From contig JAHYIO010000023.1 in NCBI GenBank assembly GCA_020543525.1, positions 1-64,000 of the forward strand: a DNA stretch of 64,000 bases, read 5' to 3'. Position numbers and translations under genes: made by a program. This document shows positions 55,620-64,000 of this stretch, piece by piece (the stretch's first letter is position 1; every line of letters starts with the position of its first letter). The stretch is from Coriolopsis trogii. Lineage: Eukaryota > Basidiomycota > Agaricomycetes > Polyporales > Polyporaceae. The notes under the pieces are model-generated. The model was not told where the DNA came from. It was given only the letters and a program-made list of their open reading frames with translations, and made no database searches.

Positions 55620-58250
55620 GTCCCGAGACTTTGAATTGGATCCCTGTTCCCAATCCTGTGCGATCTCCGACTCCTCCTGTCCCCCCTCCTTGGCACATGC
55701 AACACGGGAGGCCGATTCACTCAAATCGCAATCGGCTTTCTGGGAGATTTCGAGACATGCAAGCCCAACCACTCTGCCCAATTACTCCCCCCACGTCTCC
55801 TTCAGTGAGCTTGTCCACTTAGGGTTATGAGAGATTCTGAGGGTCCCTGGGTTGAGATTAGACCCTATAAGTATCATCTACCAGGCACTCGCCGCACTCA
55901 CAGTCTCCTCTATAACAGCCCCGCCTACCTCCTCGACCGATGCCCAGCAGGAAAGTTCACGTTCACCGCACAGCATGCGCGCCCGCCAGCGCAGACCGCA
56001 TGAGCCCGCAGTGTGATATGGGCGGTCAGCACAATGGCCCGAGAGCGCAGTTCACAGTGGTTTCCCTGCAGCTGACCGTTGTCATCCATGTCCGTGCATG
56101 CTGAGGCCAAAGATAGGACGCGCCCATGTCTTCGTGGCCTCCGAGGGCCGCCCGTCCAGGGAGGTATTCTGAGGGCTGGACGTGCACACACTTCGACAGG
56201 TAGGGCAGGGAACCTGAAGGCACGGAACGACCTCTTTGGACAGCGCGACGTATAGCACGGTCGGTCATCTGCCTGGTCTCGTCGCCAAACCGCGACAGCA
56301 GACATGCGTCTAGTACGCCCGAGCCGCCGCGCAAACGCCCCCCACCGTCGGGGGGTTCGCAGCGGACGGGACGATCGCGAGTCGCGAGGGGTTCAGCGCG
56401 CTTCGACGCACGTTTCAGGCCACCTCCCCTGCGCACCACGACTCCACGAGCGGGCCACGCGTCGGTCGATGCGATCGATGCGGATGCAGAACGAAGCGTA
56501 TCAAGGACGCGTTCGAACGCGAAGACGCTGCGCAGCCAACGTGCAGCCCTATGTTGTCTTCGCCTTTGCCTTCGACTTCCTACACGCACCGAGCGCACAG
56601 GTCCATTGTCTGAGTCTCCCCCTTGGACTGACCCTCTTCGACTGCACGCGCCTCCCTTCGCTTCGCACAGGCAAACAACCAGGACACTGACGCGTCGGCT
56701 GACCCGCGCAACGCGTCACACATCGCTCCGCATCGCCAGCTCTGGCACAATGACGCCCCCGCCTCGCGCGCGTGACGTGCGGGAGCGCAGCCCAGAAGCA
56801 CGAAGCGCACAGAAGAGAAGGGAGGGAAGACAGAGAAGCGCGGGAGCAGTCATGACCCGTCCTGGGGGACTTGTGCAGACGCACCGAGCAAGGGTTCCGT
56901 GCGCACCAGCGACGGCGCTCGGAAGGTCGGCGCGACACTGGACGTTCTCGGACGCCTAACGCTTGGGCGTGGCGGCCGGTGGGCGAGTGCGATCCGGCTG
57001 CCAGAGGATGGGAACCGTCAAGCATCTGCGTCGGCCACGAGTCGCTGTCGTGCCTGGGCCTGAGTACTGAGTACGAGTGTTCACATAGACGTGGCCTGTG
57101 CGCGACTGGGCCGAACCGCCCTGGACGGGCGAGGAAGCAGGAGCGAAGGCGTGCTCGGGCCCCGAGCCTGCAGCTGCGCACCGATGGAGAGCGGCATCGG
57201 GATCGATATCCTGCTGTATTCGACCAGGAACGACTGGACATTCGCAGCGCGGAGAGCGTGCCATCCAGACAGACACGCGACTAGAGACCTGCATGTCGAT
57301 CCGCTGGGTGTTCCAGAGGGGGCCCGAGATGGCCAGTCGCAGGCGAGCCAAGATGGCCGCAGTACAGAACGCAGCCACTTCCGTGAGACCCTCGAAACGA
57401 GAGGCAGGCGTCCTCTGCAGGAAGACGAGAAGGCGAGCGTCCGCTACGCGTATCCGTCCGTCGATCGACTGGCCGCCGGTATGCTCCAGACGCACACAAG
57501 AGGCAAGGAGCTTGCTACGTCCTGATCCGTGCGTGAGATGAGATCGACTCGGTATCTCGCAGGTTCATCCGAGTAAGCGTACTTGAACGCACTCGAACGA
57601 GACGTACCGGGCGGGACCTGACGGGCGTGTACAAGGGTCATGTTCCGACGCTCTTCACATCGCTCACGTCTCTGTCGCGATGCATGTACTCATCAGTGGC
57701 CTTCCTCCTCCTCCGCCGGATCGGACCTGGCAGAGCCTAAAAAGTCAAATACGGGGCCGCTGACCGCCAGCTTCAGCAACGCAGTCTTGGTCGACATCAT
57801 TCATCAGACGTTCGTACATACCCCGGGGATGCATGTTGGCTAGACGACTTGTCGGAGGAACGGAGAATCTGCAACAAATACCCAGTAATCTCCTCGGTCT
57901 CGCGAATGCGCTTTCTTCTAGCCTGCGCCCCTCACGGATTGTGTGCATGACAGAGCGTCGCCTGACGAGTCCTAGACGTAAGCTGTATATAACATGCAAT
58001 CCGGGTAGGTCGCAGTTGACCGTTTCTGATGTCTGCCTCTTCCATAACACACGACGTGGGTTTGAGTGAACGTCGCGAATGAGTGTATAGAGAACCAAGT
58101 GGATCGTCACCACATTCCCATAATCAACAAGACGCCGATCACCATCGAGATCCCATCGGCACCTCCCGCCGGCGGACGCTCCTCTTCCATCTCGTCAGGA
58201 GGAACGGCACTCTTGACGATTACTTCCTTCTCCTCCATCAAGAAACGCAG
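55620..58250. other. Gene-poor interval
   Basis: About 2.6 kb. Long overlapping frames at 56026-56598, 56549-57241 and 57098-57541 are GC-rich, Arg-rich and occur on both strands over the same bases, which is typical of non-coding GC-rich DNA. No family motif seen. Confidence 0.4.
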
Positions 58251-59339
58251 ATGAACGCAGCGTCAAGCTCCGTGAACCGCATCCCACGCCTCCGCCATCC
58301 ATTGAAACTGATCTTTATCGCATCCGTCCACCCTGACCGGCCGTCTCTCGTCGACGCCTGGCGGCGCGCCATAACGCGATACCTGCCCGCGCAAGCGGAC
58401 GGCCCCGTGCAAGTGAGCGTCCACGAAGGCAGGCTGCAGGAGATCGAGCCGGCGGACATCCAGCACGACTGCATCGTCTCGCCCGCGAACTCGTTCGGGA
58501 TCATGGACGGCGGGTAAGTGCCTCTCGCCCCGGTCTAGACGAACCGAGACGGGGAGCGAGAACGCTGGAAGGGGGGGGACGCGCTTTGAAATGGGGAACG
58601 GGGTCCGCGCATGCGTCGTGCCAGCCCGGTCATCACGCCCGGCTTGACGTATGTGCAGGCTTGCGTCGCTGTCGCATCCGAACGCGTTCTGGCACGCGCA
58701 AGCGAGAGCCCGCCTCGCGTTCAGCTCGCGTGAGCTCGTCTCCATGGCACCCCCACAGTGCACATGCGCCCCTGCTAAACGCGTCCTAGGTTCGACCTCG
58801 AGCTCTCCCGGGTCTTCCAAGGGGCGTCCGCGGACATGTACGCGCTCACGGACCACGTCCAAGCGCACCTGCGCGCGCGCTGGGCGGGGTACGCGCCGCC
58901 CGGGTCGTGCACGCTCGTCCCGCTCCCAGCAGAAGTGTCGGGCGCGGGGAGGAACGCGTGGGGCACGCACACGGTCGCGGTCGTGCCGACGATGACGAAG
59001 CCGGAGAACGTGGGCTGGCAGCGGGAGCTGGTGTACCACGCGACGTGGACGCTGCTGTGCACAGTCGCGCGGTGGAACGAGGACGCGGAGCCGGATCGGC
59101 CAGGAACGAGCGGGGGTGCGCACGAGGGGGCGAAGCGAGATGGGGACGGGAAGAGGCGGATCTCGGGTGTGCTCATGACCGGGCTGGGGACGGGGGCGGG
59201 GGGCGTGAGCGCGGAGCGGTGCGCGAGACAGATGGTGCTCGCGGTGAAGCACTGGAGCGAGGGGCCGCTCGGGGAGAGGGTGCGGTGGGAGACGGTGGAG
59301 AGGCGGGTGGGGGAGCTGCAGGAGACGAGGGATCTGTGA
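58251..59339 (+). CDS. Macro-domain-like protein
   Basis: Two exons. The first starts MNAASSSVNRIPRLRH and ends in DCIVSPANSFGIMDGG. The second begins FDLELSRVFQGAS and ends at 59339. The segment CIVSPANSFGIMDGG is the ADP-ribose-binding loop type of macro domains, and later GTHTVAVVPTMTKPE and ISGVLMTGLGTGAGG fit the fold's second loop. Macro domains bind or hydrolyse ADP-ribose derivatives. This fungal variant has a Gly-rich insert (RPGTSGGAHEGAKRDG). The single intron (58514 to about 58790) is ~277 nt, longer than usual here. About 270 residues. Confidence 0.83.
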
Positions 59340-60032
59340 TGCGAAGAACGCACGTGGAGACAAGGTGTAGCTGGAGGCTGAGCTCGCGTGCGGGGGAGAG
59401 CGCTCATGGTGGAAGAGGGATGGACGAGTAGGGTCGTCCGCGGCGGGGGCAGATGGGGATTGATGGGATGTCCAGAAGGGGAATGGCAGAGGAGGAAGGG
59501 GAGAAGACGGACGACGTGCGTGCAAGAAGCGGAGAAGGTGCTCAGCTGTAGAGGATGACAGGGAGCGGACGAGGATCTACCCTGGCCCCCTGCAGCTGTG
59601 ACGCGATCCTGGACGCCTGCCGTAGCGGGATGGCCGGCAAGTTGCGGAGGCCATGGAAGGCGCAGATGCCCTTTCGGGACAGGTCTATGTTCCGCGGGAG
59701 CGTCGCCCGCGGATCGGAGGACCGTCCTCGGTGGGTGCCCGCTGGCGACGGCGACGGCGGGTGCGGGTGCGGGTGCGGGTACGACTGGAGACAGCCTGCG
59801 GTGCGTGAGAGGGCAGCCAAGCCACGCGAGACACGCTGGAGGAGGCTCGCAGCCGTCGCAATCCTTCGCAGCCCGGCGCGTGCCGCCTCCCTCTCGCCAT
59901 CCTTTCCCGCGGACCTCCTCCTACGCTTCCAAACTGGAATCACACATATAACCCCGCCCTTTCCCCTCCCTCCCTCCCCGCCCATCCCATCGCCCTCCCA
60001 TCTCGTCCCTCCGCCAACCCATAGCCACCCCC
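59340..60032. promoter_or_regulatory. Upstream region of the ICMT gene
   Basis: About 690 bases. A GGGTGC/GGGTAC hexamer repeats about three times at 59758-59782. A pyrimidine-rich stretch (about 59940-60030) lies immediately before the ATG, as often seen in fungal promoters. No gene recognised. Confidence 0.5.
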
Positions 60033-61017
60033 ATGTCCCTCGTGCGCGCACCCCTCGTCCTCCTACATGCCGTCCTCTACCAGGTAGCGAGCACCCCTCC
60101 CAACAAGACCCCGCCCAGCGGTCGTATAGACACCACCGAGTCCCCTCTCATCAAGATCGCTCCCCTCGTCTTCAAGGTACGTCCTCTGCCTTCCCTCGCC
60201 GGCCTCCCTCCTAGCTACCTGCCTACCGCACTGCCGGTCAGCGCCTGAGAAGCGCGTCCGTGATGTTCTCAGCCCCTTCCCATTCAATCCTGAGCCTATC
60301 ACACTCTGCCGTAACGGACATCCTCCCCCTTCTCCCCCGTTCATTCCCCATACGGCAGTCTTTTCTTCCATCCGTCCCCTCCATCCTCCGCACCCTCGAG
60401 TCTAGAGCTGATCCTCCTCCCTCTCCATACAGATCCAGCAGCCCCTCGTCTGGCTCTGCACCCTGGCAGACATCCTCCTCATCCTCTCCCAGCACCTCCC
60501 CCGCTCCGCCCTCTCCTCCGCCCTCCCTTCCGTCCTCTGTCCCCTCTCCCCACATGCCTCCCTCATCCGTCCAACCTTTACCTTTCTCGCCGGTCTCGCC
60601 CTCGTCGCGATCGGCACCGCTGTCCGTCTCTCATGCTACCGCTCCCTCGGTCCCCTCTTCACTTTCGACCTCACCATCCTCCCCAAGCACAAGCTCGTCA
60701 CCTCCGGCCCCTACTCGGTTGTCCGCCACCCCGCCTATGCCGGCAGTCTCTTTGTCCTCGCCGGTCTCGGCCTCGCCGACCTCTCTCCCGGAGGGTGGGT
60801 CGCCGAGTGCGTCTCCTCCACCAAGCCCTCGGGCATCTTTAGCGTCGGCAGCGTCGCCTGGGCCTGGGTCGTCTTTGCCGTCTGGTACGCCTGGTGGCTC
60901 GCCGTCGGTGTCAGGCGCGCCCGCATGGAGGACGCCGCCCTCAAGAACGAGTTTGGCTCACAGTGGGAGGAGTACGCCAAGCGTGTCCGCTGGTGGTTCT
61001 TCCCTGGCGTCCTCTAG
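60033..61017 (+). CDS. Protein-S-isoprenylcysteine O-methyltransferase (ICMT type)
   Basis: Integral ER membrane enzyme that methylates the C-terminal prenylated Cys of Ras-like GTPases and mating pheromones. The N-terminal hydrophobic segment (LVLLHAVLYQVA) is followed, after one intron, by several helices (LVWLCTLADILLIL, FTFLAGLALVAIG, AWAWVVFAVWYAWWLAV). The catalytic C-terminal motifs are HKLVTSGPYSVVRHPAYAG and ARMEDAALKNEFGSQWEEY, ending in WWFFPGVL. About 240 residues, the usual size. Such genes are often multicopy in basidiomycetes, so orthology to STE14 is not assured. Confidence 0.88.
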
Positions 61018-62119
61018 CCACGCCGCCCTAGGGCACTGGGCGTCGCCTGTTTGTCGCGTTTGCGATTCGGTCTTTGAACGGGCAGAAAGGCGATAGACGG
61101 CGGCCTCTCTGGCGCCGCTCGATCCGTTCGTCATGGCCGATCAGCTGCCTCGGACCGCCACTGCGCTCGGAGGTGGGTCAGTGGTGGTTCCGGGGGCACG
61201 AGAGGCTTCATATCTCTGATACGTCGCGAGCAGTAGGGTATGCTTCTGTATTATACAATCTCCGCACCCCACAACGGACCGAGGACTTCTCCGGACATTA
61301 CAGCCCAGGTCCATGCTCCCACACATACTGGTCCCAACGAGCTCTGGGCGTCGCATACTGTACATGTACCCGGCTGGAATGCATCATCTATATGAACCCA
61401 CGTGTCGGCCCCAGTGATAGTTTAGGCCAGCTTGTGCCTTTGTTGGCTCATTTCCCGTACTCTACTCGTGTCCGCTCATTCCGCTCTCCTGGCTTCTGCC
61501 ATTCTCCGGTCCCAATACCCGTCCATAGTCCCGCACTACCGTGCACTTGTCCGATGCGTCGCTCCTTCCTCGTACCGCCCGTTCTCTTACCCTCCGCATG
61601 TGTGATACTGTCCGTGGCCGCAGCCCAGCAGCTCTTGGCATTCGCAGTAGAACCTGCTACGCAAGGCATCAGGCCGCACCTGCAAAGCTAGAGTTTCCCC
61701 ACTGACTCGGACACGCAACCTGAGGACGTGTGATGATCGCCGGGCTTGGCATATGCACGCTCATCTCCGCTCAAAGCCCTCCCAGACACGACCCCGCGCC
61801 CACCACAGCCGACGCACATGGCTCGCCCCAGAACGTCGCACAGGCAACCGCGTGCGCGTATCCACTTGCGAACAGGCCGGGAGGGGAGAACGCGCGGGCG
61901 AGAGGCAAGGGGCGAAACGCTCCATCTTGTTTGTCGCGATACACAACACCGCCACCGTCGGCCCCGCCGGCGCGCGCCCACTGGTTGGCTTGTGATACGA
62001 GACTAAACCCTTGGCGTACAATGTACATCACTGGCTCAAACCACTACAGTCGCTGATTTTGTCCAGATACCTCACTCTCAAGCTTCATGTCGTTCTCACT
62101 ATGCGTCGACGTCGTCGAC
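61018..62119. other. Intergenic region between convergent genes
   Basis: About 1.1 kb between the ICMT stop and the stop of the dioxygenase gene. Open frames 61074-61691 (plus) and 61688-61981 (minus) lack motifs. Nothing supported. Confidence 0.45.
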
Positions 62120-63655
62120 CTACGCGACCGCGATCGGCTGCCCACCGCCCTCCTCCATCCTCCCACCGCCGACCGCCGACAGACCAGACTCGGGCCCGAC
62201 CTCCCGCCTCCTCGCCTCCTCGAGCCTCCTCTTCTCGTCCTCGAGCATCTTCGCCTGCACCTCGACCCGCGTCGGCACGATCCGCCTCCTCGGACCCGCC
62301 AGCGCAAACTCGAGCCTCTCCACGCCCAGCGCGCGCAGCGTCTTGCGCTCCACGAGCGAGTACCCGTCCTCCCCCTCCCCCTCCCCCTCCTCCTCCGCGC
62401 GCGCAAAGCAGAACGGCGCCCGCAGCGCAACGGGCGGGTTCGTGATCACGCGCGGCACCCGCAGCACGTTCCTGCTCGCCGAGTGGAGCATGAGCGGGTG
62501 CATCACCACCACGTCGCCCACCTCGCCCGTCAGCTCCACGAACCGCGTGCACCGCGCCGCCGCCGCGAGGTGCGAGTGGAAGCCGGGGTCGCCCCGCGCC
62601 TCCTCCGCGCTCGCGTACCGGCCCGCGTTCGGCGCGGGCACGAACGCCAGGTTCCCGGGCACGACGCCCTCGGGGTGCGCAGCGAGGTAGCGCGCCGTGT
62701 GCGCGATCCCCTCGGGCGCGACGTACGTCCCGCCGCCCATGGGCGCGATATCGGAGAAGAGGGGGACGACGAGGAGCGCCTGCTCGGGCGAGTCGAGAAA
62801 GTGCACGAAAAAGTCGCCGTCGACGTGCCAGTTGTCGAGCTCCGTCGGGGGCACCGCGCACCCGCGCGCCTCGAGCGCGGCCGTGCCCAGGTTCACGATG
62901 AACGAGTCGCCCCAGGCGGAGGAGTCCGGGTCGATGCGGTCTTCGCCCCCGAGGAGCTCGACGATCACGTTCCACGCCTGGATAGGGGACCTGGGTCAGC
63001 GCTGTGGATCATTCACGAGACACGGCACGCGCCCCTCTGGCCGTCTCGGAGAGCGCATACAAGCCGATAGATTACCGAACACGAGCAGGGTTAACAGACG
63101 TGCTCACCTTTGGGGCGAACTCGGAGACGGGCACGCGGGTGTGGGACGGCATGTTGGTGCGCTCACGGACCCAAGTCGACTTGTCGTTGGGGTCCATCCC
63201 GAGCCGCGTCCACATGTCCTTCGTGAACTCCGCCGCCTGTTCTCTCGAGAAGGCGTGCTTGACGACGAGGTAGCCGTTTTCCAAGAAGAACTCCACGTCC
63301 TCCGCTGCGACCGCACGGCAGTGCAAGGCACCGTTACCGTACCATCGACGATGCGGCACAGGTGGTGTTGGATCGGCCGAGGTCAGGACGTGAACGTGTA
63401 GGGCGAGGTACGCGTACGACGAGCCAGAGTGGACATCGTTTGACGTACGATGTCGAGATGTGAACCCCGAGCCGTGTCATGCGATGGTACCGCCGGCCGC
63501 GAGCCACGCCAACGCAGCGGGCAGACACCGAAAAAATCGCCCAGAAAAGAAAGAAAAAAGGCAAGGAAAATCTAGATCAGGCCCGCAGTCCCCTCGAGCA
63601 CTGATAAGCAAACGACGGGGCACTCACGGGTGAGATGCTTGTACTCCTTGACCAT
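62120..63655 (-). CDS. Phytanoyl-CoA dioxygenase family (PhyH) protein
   Basis: Iron(II)/2-oxoglutarate-dependent oxygenase. A 28-nt first exon (63628-63655) encodes MVKEYKHLT. It joins across a ~323-nt intron to exon 2 at 63304, giving the family start TPEDVEFFLENGYLVVKHAF. Later exons have RERTNMPSHTRVPVSEF, the metal ligands NWHVDGDFFVHFLD (His-x-Asp), GGGTYVAPEGIAH, and the distal His region VVMHPLMLHSASRN. The C-terminus is a charged helix (KMLEDEKRRLEEARRRE) and a Gly-rich tail ending at 62120. Substrate cannot be told; fungal members act on lipids and secondary metabolites. Confidence 0.85.
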
Positions 63656-64000
63656 CCTTGCCGGTCCCTTCGAATTCTCGCGTGCGTCGTCGGGGACCTA
63701 GGTCGGGTGTGTGTCTGCTCGGTGCCAAGTACGTATGCGCCGTCCGCACGCCTTCGCGTGTACAGTCCACAGCTTGCGCCAGGCGTTCCAGAGAACACCC
63801 CGGACGGTATATAAGTACGCGGCGGATCTTCGGGCTGGCGTCATACCGGTCAGCTGTCCCATCTGCCACTCGCACGCTCAATCTGTGGACGAGGGGCATG
63901 GGAGGACACGCGGGGGAGGCGTCGGCATTCTCTGGGTCATGCTACCGCGTTCTCTATCGTATACGGCAACGCTCACGTACGAGAGTGTGAAGTTGAGGCG
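63656..64000. other. Right end of window, upstream of PhyH gene
   Basis: About 345 bases. Presumed promoter of the minus-strand dioxygenase gene. No other feature recognised. Confidence 0.5.

Noticed and set aside
56549..57241. 230-residue minus-strand frame, overlapped by plus-strand frames
   Set aside because: Several strands and frames are open over the same GC-rich bases; none has motifs.
58263..59525. 420-residue open frame on the minus strand
   Set aside because: Antisense to the macro-domain gene, which has clear motifs and splice sites; the antisense frame is Pro/Arg-rich with no motif.
62087..63070. 327-residue open frame on the plus strand
   Set aside because: Antisense to the PhyH gene; high GC and third-position bias open the opposite strand by chance.
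1..64000. tRNA and rRNA genes
   Set aside because: Looked for B-box-like GGTTCGA sites with matching A-box and acceptor stem; none was convincing by eye.

Overview
The window is the left end of a chromosome from a filamentous basidiomycete, most likely a mushroom-forming Agaricomycete. The first 86 bases are telomere repeat (CCCTAA)n. Genes are split by many 50-70 nt GT-AG introns. The protein families are typical of that class: two FunK1-type kinases, DUF6532, DUF6589, DUF4436, a RecQ-like helicase with a Cys-rich tail, an F-box protein, an ICMT and NIS1-like secreted proteins. No species can be named from sequence alone.

Subtelomere (1-8.1 kb): after the telomere lies an imperfect inverted repeat of about 590 bp whose centre is three 59-bp E-box-rich repeats, then four copies of a ~177-bp satellite. 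Next come a decayed DUF6532-like gene with a hAT-like MITE in one of its introns, and the first copy of a 3.5-kb block carrying a FunK1 kinase.

Housekeeping and membrane block (8.3-22.6 kb): RNase Z (tRNA 3' processing), two multi-pass membrane proteins of unknown function, the HECT ubiquitin ligase HUL5/UBE3C and a DUF4436 membrane protein. Secreted-protein cluster (23.4-27.6 kb): three paralogous small secreted proteins resembling NIS1-type effectors. An F-box protein follows at 28-29.8 kb.

Mobile-element candidate (30.3-38.7 kb): two divergently transcribed genes, a DUF6589 protein and a RecQ-like helicase, share a 246-bp central promoter. They are bracketed by near-identical inverted repeats (77 bp core), and each end also has a terminal hairpin. 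I read this as a large DNA transposon or related selfish element. It is the most interesting object in the window.

Second conserved block (41.7-49.9 kb): mRNA 5'-triphosphatase CET1 and mitochondrial branched-chain 2-oxoacid dehydrogenase E1-alpha as a divergent pair, a single-pass cell-surface-like protein, and a small basic protein. At 50.2-53.8 kb the FunK1 block reappears in inverted orientation. It is almost identical to copy 1 except in part of the last kinase exon.

Distal part (54-64 kb): a second copy of the MITE, a zinc-finger-like transposon fragment, a long gene-poor stretch, then a macro-domain-like protein, an isoprenylcysteine carboxyl methyltransferase and a phytanoyl-CoA-dioxygenase-type enzyme. 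Exon boundaries were read by eye from splice signals and family motifs. Coordinates given for genes span from start codon to stop codon and include introns.
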